A stretch of DNA of 64,000 bases from Symbiodinium sp. CCMP2592 (lineage: Eukaryota; Sar; Dinophyceae; Suessiales; Symbiodiniaceae), in assembly GCA_905221615.1 (NCBI GenBank), contig CAJNDT010004879.1:372001-436000 (forward strand), in the 5' to 3' direction. Position 1 is the stretch's first letter, and each line of letters begins with the position of its first letter. The translations under genes and the position numbers were made by a program. Positions 10,126 to 21,729 of the stretch are shown in pieces. The notes under the pieces are model-generated. The model saw nothing but the letters and a program-made list of their open reading frames with translations. It did no database searches and had not been told where the DNA came from.

Positions 10126-12140
10126 CATAAAGTCGTCTGTGGCCGCGAACTGATGCTTGATCTCATGACGACTTCGACGAAGAAACGCAAGAAGTTATCC
10201 CTGAAAGGCCCGATGTAAGTGCCCGCTCTTGCTGCCACTATAAGCCAGGAGCACCCAGCGCCAGAAGGTTCGGACACGCTCCACTTTCAGCCCTGAGACC
10301 CTCCAGTTTCGGGCGCGAGCCACCTGCTGCAGCAGCTGGGTTTGAGGAAAGTAGAAATGACGAGATTTCACTTCACTTGGAGGTGAAAAAATTCGATGCG
10401 GCACGCAGAGTTTTTTCTAACAACGTAGTGCTGGAACTTGCAATTTTCAAGCCAATACGCAGCTGCACGGTCTATGTCGATGCTTATGCTACAGTACCTG
10501 AGAAAACCCGCGAAATGAGAGCTAACCAGGGCTTGGCAAGCCCAGAGTTGAACACAGCAGAGCGCATATCGCACCCGAGTTCCAACATCTGTGCACCCAG
10601 GGAGCCGTAGAAAGACTCGGTCTGGTGGCGGTGATGAGCTCAGGCAGAGACCTGTGGCATGAGGGAACATGCTGCTCTCTTCAAGAAAAAATACAAGGTA
10701 GTTACGATCATGGAGGAGTGAGCCACAGTTCTTGCTGAGATTGTTTGAGGCCTTGAGACTTTTCTTCAATGAGCTGAAGGAGAAGGCAAGTTGCATTGCG
10801 GTTGTGGAAGCCGGCGACCAGTCGAAACATGCGGAAGACAGACTCATGTCGTGTTGCGCTGGGACCCTCGTTGACGCGAGCCGCCCACAATGCGCTATTT
10901 AGCTAGATGCCAGGAACAGAGCACCGCAATCGAAGACTCACACGTGCATGCGAATTTCATCGGCTTCTCACAGAGATCTCTGGTGCACTCGCAGCCACTC
11001 GTGGCTCTCGGGCACATTCAACTGGTGTCAGTGTTCACGACAGCTCGTCAGGAACGGGATGTTTTACAACGTCCAGAGTCACTTCGGGGTTTGTGGAGTT
11101 GCAAGGTCATGCAAGGATGCAGCTTTGAACAAGAATAATTATTGCTGTAAACTAACCCAAGATCTGTAAAGCTCTTGAACTTCAAGGGCGATGATTCGGC
11201 TTCCTCAGAAATCAAAGTACACATGCTACCCCGGTGTCGGATAGTGATCTTTTTTGCGTAGAACCAGCTGTACCAAGGACGAAACGACATCAAGCTAGTC
11301 GCAAAAGCCATACAAATATCGAGAGAACTGAGAGCTGCCACGGAAACTGGAGCGAGGTCAAGCCCAAGCCTCCATAGAAGCCCATTTCGGCCTGGCCCAG
11401 GACTACAGGGTTGCCTTTCCCACAGGCCCTCAACAAAGATGTCGGACCGGAGGTTTGATTTCAGATATGTCCACCGGTCATGAAACCGTAGGTGATTGTC
11501 AGAATCGTCGTCTGACCAGCAACTCTGCTGTACTGTGGAATATGCATACTAGTAACAAATACATATCTCCCTTCTGCTTTCTCTATCTCTATCTGCCTGG
11601 ATCTGTCTGGACTTCTGTCTGTCCCTAGGTCTCGTTGGCTGTCTGGCAACGTAACTGTGTGGCAGCCGTTGTGCTGCAAGGCTGCTTCCCTCCCAAGTGG
11701 CCGCGAAAAGCTTCTCGCGTTTCAGCTGCTGGCGCAGTGCAGGGGACTTTCTCGCGGGATCCGGGAGTGCCCTTGTGCATGTTTGCGTTCGATGCAGTTC
11801 CGGGTGCGGCATGCGATGCTTCGGTCGAGGCAAATCGCAGGAAAAGGAGGCGGCCGCAACTGCTGCTGCGACAGCGCAGGCCTGGCTTGGTCGACCGTGT
11901 GACATGAATGGATTCGTGATTGGGCATCACGGCCCGGCACCGCAGGCGCTGGAAAGACTGCGACAGCAATGTGGCAGATGCATTTTCGCGCCTGGCGGCT
12001 TGGAATCGGCTTGGAAAGCTTGAGTTGAGCCGGCCCATGAACTGGAGGTATGTCTCATGGGTCGGAAGTGACGACACCTTCTGGCTTTCCTTTCTTCGTG
12101 GTTGCGGCAGACCGGGGCCGAACGGCAGTCGTGCTCAGTC
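10126..12140. other. Long interval without a supported gene
   Basis: A frame near 11697-12023 contains Ala-rich and Cys-containing stretches, but no zinc-finger spacing. 11560-11630 has a pyrimidine-rich CTATCTCT/CTGTCTG tract. No tRNA, array or recognisable domain. Confidence 0.3.
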
Positions 12141-12147
12141 ATTACAG

Positions 12148-12282
12148 GCTTTTTTGAAGGTTACGAAGTAGTGTGTCCGTTCGCACATGATGTTTTGTTA
12201 GCTCGAGGCCCTCAACAATCTGGCGGACTGCTAGATGCCGTCGCAAAGGCTGAGGGGATCTCGAAATGCGATATATGCAGTC
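12148..12282 (+). CDS. Exon-like segment with splice-like borders, unassigned
   Basis: After a good acceptor (ATTACAG at 12141-12147) the frame reads EGYEVVCPFAHDVLLARGPQ, then SGGLLDAVAKAEGISKCDIC, and stops at a candidate GT donor (TCG/GTATGT at 12282). Two Cys near the end (CDIC) could belong to a zinc site completed in another exon. No family is recognised. Confidence 0.4.
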
Positions 12283-14120
12283 GGTATGTTTACGTGAGCT
12301 TCCCTTGACCTGAGCTTCAGCCTGCAGATGCCTGCAGGTCGCAGGTCTCACCATCCGAGTTTGGGCTGAAGGCAATCACTCCGCATTCTTAGAACTCTTG
12401 GAATTTAGCACCAAAGCCAATCCATCCATTTCCTGATTTTCTGCAGGTCGCCAGGCCCCACGGTTGTCATTGCTGCATGAAGCACGATTTGGCAGCCGCC
12501 TGGTGAACCTTTGGTGCGCTCCACGGTCTAGCTAGCGTCATATTCATGCTTGCAAGCACCTGCAGCAAATGTCACCCTGGAATGTGCGATCACATGCAGA
12601 ATCTTGCAGAAATTGTATGCCATTGGGCCGCGGTGATCTATTCGGCTTGCCTAGCATATTGAGTTTCGGGTCAGCTTGGCGTTGCGACTTCCCAGCTCCG
12701 GCAGCACAGGTACCAAAATGAGCTCGGGCACTTTGATCGCTTAGTACCCTGTGGCTGAAAACATAGATTTTGACCGCGGGGAGTCTTCCAGAGATTGGTG
12801 GCTGTTGGCCGTGAGAACAGTATGTCGCCTCTGCTGTTCTTTTTTTTTTGGGCGACATGTGTGTTCCTCCATATTTCTCCTTTCCCAAAATGTTGCGTTG
12901 AACAGACGTTGCAAAGTGTCCAGCCATCCCTTAGAGTTCAGTCGAACACTCCTCAATTCTAGCTTGCCGGTTGTTTTTGATGGCAACTTGTCAGACAGGC
13001 CATGTCACCTGACACAGTCTCGATTGGTCAGCATCTGCTTGAAGCAGATTTGCTCTTGACGTTCTATCATGCCCACCGCCGGCATGGATCAAGCGGAGGC
13101 ACATCGTAAAGCCACTCCCACATGAATATTGCTACAAACCCTTGCATGTTTCCCCCATTCAAACCCAGCCCAGCATTGCGCGATCGAACACACCACACTA
13201 CCCTCGGCCATATCTTGGTTCGGAGTCAGATGGGCATAGGTTGTGCATTGCTGATAGCACTACCTGCAACGCATGGACTAGGCCTGTTGCAATGATTTTA
13301 TCGGTCTCATCGTCACAACTTACAGAGTTGGTCGCCGCGAGACCTCACCCTTGAGTGCAGGCCCGAGCTTCTGCGAGCTGCCTGCAGAGCTGGTCGAGTA
13401 TCTGGACCGTTAGCTGTCGCTGTTTCCCGTTCCTGCAAGCTTGACTGCCGGAGAGGAGCCATGGGAGAAAGCGGCGAAGAAGTCCATGCCGGAGCCGTGC
13501 AGTTCCTGTAAGCCCTTTCCGCCAAAAGAGTGTGATCTTACAACATTTGTGATCACTGCAGGAGCTACAGCCAGGGCCAGAGCTCCTCTCGTGCCTGCGC
13601 GCCGTGCAGCAGGCCGACAACACTGAGCCCACGCATGCAATGCCGCGGCCAACGCGCCGAAAGTGAATGCACAAACAGCAGTGTTCTGCGCAGGTAATGT
13701 TTGCCATCCCAACTGTAAATAAACGCTTCGTGCCGTCAGGGGTACTGTTGGCAAAACTTTGCCTTCCTTGAGCTTTCTGGTGTCCCTTGCCCTGCTCGTT
13801 CCGCTGAGCATGATAATCTTTCACCAGTGCATGGTGCTTGCTGAACGATGGCTTAAAACCAAACTACTGCATGGAAAAAGATAAGTACGAAGCGGACGGA
13901 CTTTGATATGAGAAGGTGGGAAGCACTAAGTTTACTGATTATCGCTCTTCAAAAGTCGCTAGCATAAATGGTGCTGCAGTTGTCTTGGAGAGCAAAATCA
14001 AAGCAACGATGGACAGCCACGTTTTGTCTGCGACGACAGCACCACCTTAATCAACTAAGTCATATCTAGTAAACCGTGAATGGATGTTGTGTGCCGCCTG
14101 ACGAGAAGCACTGATTTTAA
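12283..14120. other. Interval without a supported gene
   Basis: The longest frames (13345-13824 on both strands) are mirror shadows with no motif. No array. Confidence 0.3.
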
Positions 14121-14124
14121 TGAT

Positions 14125-14480
14125 GTTTCCTTTTCGGTCCGATGGTTGAGTTTCTTTTGGTCTGTGATGACGTGACCTAGAATAGTTCGAGTGGTTGAGT
14201 TTCTTTTGGGTCTATGGTGGGGTATTGCTGATGGGTCTGGGTTTGGGTCTATGATATGGCCTAGAATAGTTCGGGTGGTTGTGTTTCTATTGGGTCTATG
14301 GTGGGTTGTTGTTGAAGGTTCTGGGTTTGGGTCGATGATATGGACTGGAATAGTTCTGGTGGTTGAGTTTCTATTGGGTCTGTGGTGGGTTGTTGTTGAA
14401 GGGTCTGGAAGTGGGTCTATTATAGTGGTAAGTCGGGCGGTTGAGTTTCTATCGAGTCTATGATGGGCTTGAGCTGAAGG
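14125..14480. repeat. 84-bp minisatellite, about 3.5 copies
   Basis: Unit: GGTTGAGTTTCTTTTGGGTC, then TATGGTGG..., GGGTTTGGGTC(T/G)ATGATATGG and ATAGTTC(G/T)GGTGG. Copies begin near 14192, 14276 and 14360, with partial copies on both sides. Because 84 is a multiple of three, one plus-strand frame stays open through the array with a 28-residue period. That frame is a by-product of the repeat; I do not call it a gene. Confidence 0.85.
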
Positions 14481-14489
14481 GTATGGGTG

Positions 14490-15160
14490 TGGGTGGCGTG
14501 ATAGGCCTGGGGGGAGCGCGGGTAGAAGATGGAAGTGGCCATCGCTAACTACTGGATAGCCTGGACCCGTGTTTCCAGGTGTCTGGCATAGTGCGTACAC
14601 GCCTGTTCAAGAGTGCTGGCAAACAAATACGATAATTGGAGAATGAAAATTCGACTGCCGACGGCGTTGAACATACAAATGAAAGTGTTGCAAATACTAT
14701 CTATGGTGGAAGCCTTTCAGCTTGGCACTCGAACAGGTTCAGTGTCATGTGAAGCCCGGCAAATTCAGATCTCCACGGCCTTCACCTGACACCTTAATCT
14801 AGGACCAAGAGCAACATCCAAACGCGACAGCAACTTGCCCGGTAAGCTGTGCAACTCGAAGATGACTGAGCTTGCGTGCGCTCCCTGAACACACGCTCTG
14901 GGCTGATGCGAAGCCAGAAGCATGTCTCTGCTGCAAGGTTCTTCGAAGCGCTTGTGTGGCAGTCGAGCGCGAAGTGGCCGTAACAGAGCGTCCATGGCAG
15001 GACACGCTGTGTTTACATGAAGTTACAGTTACATGATGTTGCATGTATATGTCAGCTGTGTTTAACGTGATCCTTTCCATTCTTTATGTTTGTGAAACGG
15101 CTCCTGTTGAGCATGCCCTGGCTCTCTTAGCCTTGCAAGAAGTCTATAGGGGCACGAGAA
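14490..15160. other. Interval without a supported gene
   Basis: No motif or array visible in any frame; short frames only. Confidence 0.3.
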
Positions 15161-15166
15161 GGCAGA

Positions 15167-15300
15167 ATGTCAGGAAGCCGCTTCGGCTTCACTTTGATTT
15201 CCTTCGAGGACTTCAGCGCAGCCTGGGATACCTACCAGAGCGACCTGCTGCGAGGCCTGCGCACTGTAGATCCGCTAGTCTTTGGAAGCAACATAAAGCC
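15167..15300 (+). CDS. Exon-like segment, unassigned
   Basis: The frame reads FGFTLISFEDFSAAWDTYQS, then DLLRGLRTVDPLVFGSN. It looks protein-like (aromatic, acidic and Leu-rich in a globular pattern) and the frame closes soon after. No family is recognised. The splice sites are not fixed. Confidence 0.35.
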
Positions 15301-16479
15301 GACTAGCGGGCAACGTCCTGCAGCTTGCATATCGCGCAAGTGTTTGTGAAAAACCGCTTGTGTTGCTAGCCGCCACCATTTCGCAGCCGAAAATTGTTAT
15401 GGCGCTGCTTGAATATGACCATGATGTTGGCTGCAGGTGCTTCTTCGGGCTGCAAGCATCCCCGCATGCTTGCCGCCGTGCTCCCTGGCGTGTGCCTTGG
15501 CTTTGTAATTCAGCCGGCTTTTCTCCAGCGCGGTTTTAGGTGGCTGTTAGATGTCAAGTAGCAACAAGATGCAGCTTGCAACACCATGTTCTCGTTGCCT
15601 CAACTGGACAGTACAAAACCAGGGGCGTAAGGGGGCATCGGCTGCAGCCGCCACGCCCAAACCCTGGACCGTGAACCTGAAGTAGTGAGTACACACTGCG
15701 CTGGAGGGATCCGTCTGGCGTTTCTGCGCGTTGACACGGGAGAGCGATATCTGCATGAAAAGAGACGAGGAGCACTCATACTTTGCAGCTCAGCCTGGTT
15801 AATGCACGCGCATCTACTGCGACCTTCGGGTGCATCCACGATGGCTTCAAGCATGTCACTGCACATCCATGCATGGAAGCACTTCGCAAAACGAAGACAC
15901 CTGGGCGACCGTCAGCTCACCGAAAAAACCTGCAAATTCTTCAGCACGTCTGCTTTAATGCAGACTGTTCAGTTTGAACTTGGTGCTGGGCTACTGTCCT
16001 CTCAGCTGCAGTCTCCACGATTCTTGCGAAACTTCTTTCACAGCCCCCGTGACGAACGCTCGGCACGGTTTTGACTGTCAAGTTTTTGACGGGTCACCAG
16101 TCCGGTTAGCCCGAAGTGGTCGTCGTTGTTGCATTTGTAAACCACCTTCCATGACTAGTGTCAATGGCTTTCGCAGGTCTGAACAATTTTCGATGCTGGC
16201 CAGAGAGAGTCCATCGAGGCCATTTTGAGGGTGTTTTTTGGGGAACGTTCGAACGCCTCGCATTGTACTTTGCTTCAAGGGCTGGGGCTGGTAACTTGGA
16301 GACTGTTGTTGCGCTGCTGATGCTGCTGGTACCTCCTAACTAGTTTCTGCACTGTCCCTTTTGGCCACTCAAGTTCCCTGGTGACTCGTTGGTGCTTGGT
16401 TTTGCAAGGCTCTGGGGGCGCATGCTTTAATACATGCTGAGCTTCACTACGCCATGATGCTGCCGTTGTGGTTCAAGAT
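15301..16479. other. Interval without a supported gene
   Basis: A plus-strand frame (15685-16074) and overlapping frames lack motifs. If the spliced-leader relic at 16480-16497 is real, this interval is where a minus-strand retrocopy would lie. I could not recognise one. Confidence 0.3.
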
Positions 16480-16497
16480 CTTGAGCCAAAAGTGGCC
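16480..16497 (-). other. Probable dinoflagellate spliced-leader relic
   Basis: On the minus strand this reads GGCCACTTTTGGCTCAAG. The established dinoflagellate spliced leader ends GCCATTTTGGCTCAAG. The last 12 bases match exactly, and GCCA precedes them with one inserted C. A chance 12-base match in both strands of this window is expected less than once in 100 windows. Such relics arise when a trans-spliced mRNA is copied back into the genome. Confidence 0.45.
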
Positions 16498-16589
16498 AGA
16501 TTGTCATTTTACTCCACCTGAGATTCTGCAAACCTGGAATCGGGGCCCGGCGAATAGTTATCTGAACATGACACTTGGGGTGGAAATCT

Positions 16590-16870
16590 CCTATCGGGAC
16601 AGGCTAGGTTGGGTTAGGTTAGATCGCGGTCAGGCTTGGGTGGGTGGGCTAGGTTGGGGCTGGTTGGGCAAGGCTAGATTCGGTTGGGTTCGGCTAGGTT
16701 AAGTTGGGTTAGTTGAGGTCGCGGTCAGCTTTCAACGGTTACGAGGGGTTGCGTCAGGTTAGGTGAGTTTGGGTTGGGTCAGGTTGGGTTAGAGAGATTA
16801 GGTGAGTTTCCGTCAGGTTAGGTCGGGTTAGGTTCGGTGGTGTTGGGTTGGGTAGGTAGCGCAAGGGCTT
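16590..16870. repeat. Degenerate GGTTAGGTTGGGTT array
   Basis: Imperfect 5- and 10-base units of GGTTA/GGTTG/GGGTT on the plus strand for about 280 bp, with islands such as GATCGCGGTCAG at two places. It resembles a telomere-like or minisatellite array but lacks the exact TTTAGGG unit seen at 28.7 kb. Confidence 0.8.
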
Positions 16871-17075
16871 GGCTTAGGATCTAGGGGTGGGCATGGGGTA
16901 TTTCTACACTACTACAATATGTATGACTCTCTTCGCTGTGTCGCCTTTCGGTGATGGACTGGTGCTTGTGGTATCTTGTGGTGACCGAATATCTTTTTGA
17001 CCTTCCTGTGCCATGAGCACATCGACGGTATGCTCGATGAACAGAACAAACTAACTCTGTGAACGAGCCCGAGCT

Positions 17076-17757
17076 TTGCAAACAGCTGGAGCGGTGCATT
17101 TAAATGAAGCCGCAGGCGGTGGCTGTATTCCTTTCAGAGCACATGGCGCATGGCTCGCGTCTCAGTTTCTTAAAAAAAGAAAAAAAAGGTGCGCGCCCTG
17201 TAAAAGCAAGCCATCACAATCACTGCATCAGCTTGCAATGGTTGACACCTTGTTTGACACCTTGCACGGGCAAGGCATTGAAGTTCCTCGAGTTCTTGCA
17301 GGTCATGTCATTGGATGGTCTGCGGCCAAGCATCTGGCTACGAGAGAAGCTTGCAGACAGTGTGAGCATGCGACAGCTTGCGAGCAGCGGCTGCCAATTC
17401 GCGCCTGTTCTGGTGTACACGCATAAACCCACCAAGCTAAGCTCCAAGAAGTGGACATGGCTGGCTTACGGGCCCTCATGCGCGGCTTATTCGCTAGGCT
17501 TTGACTGGATGTCAGACGTCGCGTATGGTCTTCATCGACGAGCTTTCCGGAAGGAGGGGCTTCCACATCAATGCATGCGTGTCGCCGTTTATGGTAGCAT
17601 TCCAGCAAACGCTGTCAATCTTTTGCGATGTCTGCTACTTGCTCAGCACAGACATCACAGCGATTCTGTGCTGCAAGGTGTACGGCCCAGCAGACATTGA
17701 CCGAAGTTTGGATCAGCTTGCAGCCATGTTAACCGTGGTCTTTTCCCCTGCGTAATC
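17076..17757 (+). CDS. Overlapping protein-like open frames, exon structure unresolved
   Basis: Two plus-strand frames look partly protein-like: one through KKWTWLAYGPSCAAYSLGFD (about 17448-17510), the other through MVFIDELSGRRGFHINACVS (about 17525-17585) to YGPADIDRSLDQLAAML just before the stop at 17753. A frame switch near 17510 would join them, as at a short intron. No family is recognised. The region sits upstream of, and on the same strand as, the methyltransferase exons. Confidence 0.35.
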
Positions 17758-17936
17758 CTGCGTAGTCGTACTCCATGCCAGGCAGGTGACGAGCAAGTCC
17801 CCTCCCACCACAGTTATATCCTTCTGTAGGACTCTGTGGGTTTGTCACGAGTGATAGCAGCAAGGTGCATCGTAAGAGCGTTGTACGCACTTCGTTTTTT
17901 TGTTCCCATGTCTACTGCACTTGTGCACCGTGACAC

Positions 17937-18404
17937 CGGTTACATTGCAAAGGTTTGTTGCGCATCTTGTGGAACAGGCAATGGACTCTGGAAGCTGTCA
18001 ATTTGTTCTGCCCCTGCTGCAGGAAGGCCAAAAATTTGTGCCCTGGGCCTCAGTGGCCAGGGCAGCTCCGTCTTTCAAGCTGCTTTGGCTGCGGTGTGAG
18101 GAATTGAATATTGTCCCTAGCCTTAGGTGCTGAGGTCTTGTGCGCTCTTGAGACATGCAAGAGGATGTCAACATGTTGAACTCGCTCACAGCACTGGAAC
18201 TTATGGTGAACCGCATGCAGTGCATGCCGTCCGTTGTAGCTGAGGGTGGCAGGACTCGCCGGAGCGTGGAGCGCAGGCGACGGGGCTTTTCGTGGTGCGG
18301 CGCTGCGCCACGATCTGCCTGCAAATCAAGTCGTGGATGCGGCCGTGCGAAGCCGCAAGGCAGTCCTTGACACGGATATTGTGCTGCTGTTTGAATCCGA
18401 CGGT
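17937..18404 (+). CDS. Protein-like exons upstream of the methyltransferase
   Basis: Three stretches read like protein: LQRFVAHLVEQAMDSGSCQF with VLPLLQEGQKFVPWASVARA (17951-18060), MQEDVNMLNSLTALELMVNR (from 18155), and PANQVVDAAVRSRKAVLDTD with IVLLFESDG (about 18320-18404). The last is followed by CGG/TACAG, so the donor is unclear. They could be 5' exons of the methyltransferase gene beginning near 18566, which would make that protein multidomain, or a separate gene. No domain is recognised. Confidence 0.4.
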
Positions 18405-18565
18405 ACAGTAACACCAAGAATTGGCTTTTGGTAAGCTTGCACGGCTGTTTGTCTTGTTGGAAGCACTGTTGGGCATGCTGGTGCCTGCGACGGCTGCCTC
18501 CAACTACGAGAAGGCTTCCTTTGGTTCAGCTTTGTTCCGGTTGCCAGGCCAATTTGCCCTTTCGC

Positions 18566-18813
18566 ATGGTGGAAGTTGGCGTGTTCAAGGGCAACCTGAC
18601 ACAGCACGTCTGGCACCGAGCAGCACGGCGTCCAGGTTCAGTTAAGACATGCGAGCATCATAGAGCATCCAGGCCTGCACCGCTGCACCAGATTTGCGGT
18701 GCAGGTGCCTTTGAACTTCACCTGGTCGACCACTGGGGGGCCGCCGATCGGCCAATGGGTGTGGCCAGCAAGGTGAATCGGTTTGGCCTTTGTTTTGTTG
18801 TCGTGGCTCCCTC

Positions 18814-18845
<32 letters not shown>

Positions 18846-19560
18846 GGTTCTCAATTCGCTCCTTGCGGAGTCACTAAGACGACAGAAGTCGAAGAGAGCA
18901 CTCGCCTCTCGGCTCGGTGAGGCCGTGGGCACCGGCTCTGACATGGGTGGCCAAAGTAACGCTTCCCTTATGCGCTCCGTGTGGCGATCCTTCGGGCGCC
19001 GTGGAGCTCGGAGGATGGAGGTCCCACACTGGCAAGGCTCGAAACAGCAGCTTGGGATATGTTGTGGTGCAATGCGCACAAGGACAGAACAGAAGAGGCC
19101 TTCCTTGTTGAGCTTTTGGCCTGCGACCAAGGGCCTGCGCCGCATTGAATGAAGCCAAAGCGCGCTTCCGTGCTGATGTGGTCTTCCACCGCAGCACAAG
19201 CGTTGGCCCGTCGAGGCACATTCAAGGATCAGTTGCGGGATGTTGTGGGTCGGTGGGTCATGGTCTCGCAGATCAAAGGAGCTCATCCCATGTTTCGCAA
19301 CAGGGCCCCCGAAGAGTCCACTACCAGGCACGCATGCATGCACCAGTATCATTATCATCATCATCGTGATCATCATCACCATCATGCTTTTCTAGCTTGT
19401 GCAAAGGTTTTCGATCAAGTTGTACGTTGAAAAGCCGGACCACTGCTTCATGACCGAACCACCCATTCCTGGCCCAGGTGTTTCGAGGACGATAGCCTCG
19501 ACCTTGTCTACATTGATGCTGATCACAAGTGCCCGGACTGCAGCGGGGCTGTAGTCAACG
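18566..19560 (+). CDS. Class I SAM-dependent methyltransferase (Methyltransf_24-like), 3' end unresolved
   Basis: Exons that join in frame: to 18617, 18705-18780, 19132-19215, and 19478 onward. Motif I (MVEVGVFKGNLTQH) binds S-adenosylmethionine. ELHLVDHWGAAD holds the acidic residue that normally contacts the ribose. EAKARFRADVVFHRSTS leads to DDSLDLVYIDADH, the signature of the family 24/macrocin-O-methyltransferase-like group. The first intron has a GA donor (18618), the second GT (18781), the third GC (19216). The substrate cannot be read from the sequence: these enzymes methylate sugars or other small molecules. The start may lie in upstream exons; the ATG at 18566 is internal to motif I and is given only as a boundary. 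The C-terminal part after about 19560 was not found. Confidence 0.8.
18801..18846. repeat. (CT)n microsatellite inside a methyltransferase intron
   Basis: CT dinucleotides with one CTGT interruption, within the intron 18781-19131. Confidence 0.9.
19345..19390. repeat. ATC/ATT trinucleotide tract
   Basis: Short imperfect run of TCATCATCATC units in the intron 19216-19477. Confidence 0.8.
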
Positions 19561-21470
19561 ACCAGCCGTCCATCGTCGCACAGCACGGTAGATGTATGTA
19601 TGCGAAGGCGAAGTGTTCCTGTGCTTTGCCGGTGCCGGGGCAGGTGGTGGAGCGTTTTGCAAGATTTGAGCGCCTGGTGGCCCAAAGTCCGGCCCGGTGG
19701 ACTCATGCAACTGGCCAGCAATTCGGAGTGCTAGCGAATCTAAGCAGGTTCTGGCACAAGACAGCGTGGATCGTCCCTTTCCTTATCCGTGCCGCCATGG
19801 TACCAGCTTCACTCGAACCGCAAGATTGCCACTATGTCCCGCAAGGATTGCCATTATGACTCGTTGCCGATTGCCAATACAAGCACATGCGCCTGACCGT
19901 CCACTGCAGGTCGGTATTCACTTCCACCGCTACGATGATCAGACGATTAGTGGAGGATGGGCTCTCCTTAGTCTTCTCCTACCTGACCATCACCTTCGAC
20001 TGGTATGATGCTTTCCAACAAATTATTCTGGAGGTTTTATGTGGGTCTGAATGTCATCCCGCGCTCTATTTCCAGACCGATGTGGGGGTGGCGAGCCTCC
20101 CTACGTTTGTTCCACTTGACCCTGCCGCTTTTGCCTACGTGTTTTGCCAACCATGGGAGACCGGTGGCTCCCAATGACGCAACCGGAAACCTCTGGAACA
20201 CCCCATCAGACTGTCAGGTCTGCAGGTGCATGTCTACACTTTACGACGGGACTCATTTCTGGATTACCATGCATATGATCTGAGAAAGCTTGTACAACAA
20301 TTTCCCACGGGATGACATTGACCCCAGCTTAGCAAGCGCCTCGTTTGAAGTATTCCGCAATGCTGTCTAGGGGAGCCGACATGAGGCGAACCGGGGGACC
20401 ACGGCCTTCCCATGCTCTATGCCAACGTCAACTGACTTACCGGGTGATCCATCTTTTATCGGCGAGTGGTCGCGAATTCCCCTTGTGCGTCGGGTGAGCT
20501 TTATCAGCGACTATAGAAGAGTCCCTTCAGACTAAGCTTTTCCCCACGGTGGCCGGAAAATTTACCCTAGTCCTGCCATCGTCTCACCCTAAAAGGGTAG
20601 CGAAGAGCCCTGTATAGACATGTCCACTGCGTATGTAATTTCCTTGAACTTGTTCCCCAACCTGTATGCTTCCGCCGATTGTATGTTTTCCCCGCGCGTT
20701 AGTCCCATTGAAAGGGCTGCTGACGAGCGGTCTCACCTGTGGACACGCTCTGCGCGACTGAGAGAGAGAGAGAGAGAGAGAGAGCGAATTTAAGCGACCT
20801 GCATGGTAGCCAACTTGTGAAGCATTAGACGCCTTCTTGGGCGATTGCCGAACTAGCACTTTCTCAGCTAGCCAGAGGCAGTAGTGAGTGTTGTGCGAAA
20901 ATCCGGAAAGTTGATGATAGTTGGTGGAGAGGAGGAGGCGCATGCTCGCGTGCCCCAGCGACGCCCGAAGCAAGCAAGGCTACGGCGGCCCCGGCGGCTA
21001 CATGGAAAGCATGCTCCAATGCCTTTCCTTCCCACCCAACGTTGAAGCTTGCTAAAGGTTGACTGACGGGTCATTGCACCATTCACAGAACTTCCTGCCG
21101 AACATCAACTACAGTGAACCATTCGTGGCACAACTCCCGACATGCCCCGTGACTCAGAAATGCCGAGCGGCGCAAAAAGTGAGTCGGTCGGTCGTACTTA
21201 TCACATTGTGTGCAAAGTGTACGTGCATGTTCTTGACTATGTAAACTCTGTTAGGGATACTGCAATGATCAGGAACCTCTGGCAGCTTTAGGGCTCTCTG
21301 AAACTGTTTTGTAGAAGGTTAAGTCAACGAAGTCAGGATGGGACATGACTTCCATTTCAACACGCTGATGGAGCGGGAAGAGCTGGCTGGAGGCAGCATC
21401 AACGATGTGCCCATCGCAGTCGGTGCTTTCTTCCGTGCGCCATTGCAAGTGTTGTTACACAGTGGATTCG
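19561..21470. other. Interval without a supported gene
   Basis: Should hold the 3' exons of the methyltransferase, but I could not recognise them. An open frame at 19887-20177 (GLSLVFSYLTITFDWYDAFQ) has partly protein-like composition without motif. A (GA)n tract lies at 20760-20786. Confidence 0.3.
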
Positions 21471-21471
21471 T

Positions 21472-21729
21472 GTGGCCCCATTCTCAGTCGATCTGGGTTT
21501 CACTATCGCAAGAGTGAATAACCGACTAAGCGAGATCGGGACAGCAGATTTTCCCAAGGTCAGTCCAGAAGCCGACAAATTTCGCGACGAATGTTTCCGA
21601 GGCCTTTGCCTCACACGGAAGCCCAATCGCGTTGACTGCATAGAGCACCGTGCAGAGGTCGCTCTGCAGCGACAGGAGCTGTGTGATTTGCTGCGCAGGC
21701 GAATTGCCACTACAGCAACTGTAGAGTAA
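21472..21729 (+). CDS. Exon-like open frame ending at TAA or TAG, unassigned
   Basis: The frame reads DLGFTIARVNNRLSEIGTAD, FPKVSPEADKFRDECFRGL, then HRAEVALQRQELCDLLRRRI, ending at the stop at 21727. The helical, charged C-terminal part is protein-like. The opposite strand is also open here, so strand choice rests only on composition. No family is recognised. Confidence 0.35.
   Translation: MAPFSVDLGFTIARVNNRLSEIGTADFPKVSPEADKFRDECFRGLCLTRKPNRVDCIEHRAEVALQRQELCDLLRRRIATTATVE

Noticed and set aside
18642-19385. 247-codon minus-strand frame with an Arg/Glu repeat
   Set aside because: It lies opposite the methyltransferase exons, and its RERE tract is the CT microsatellite read backwards.
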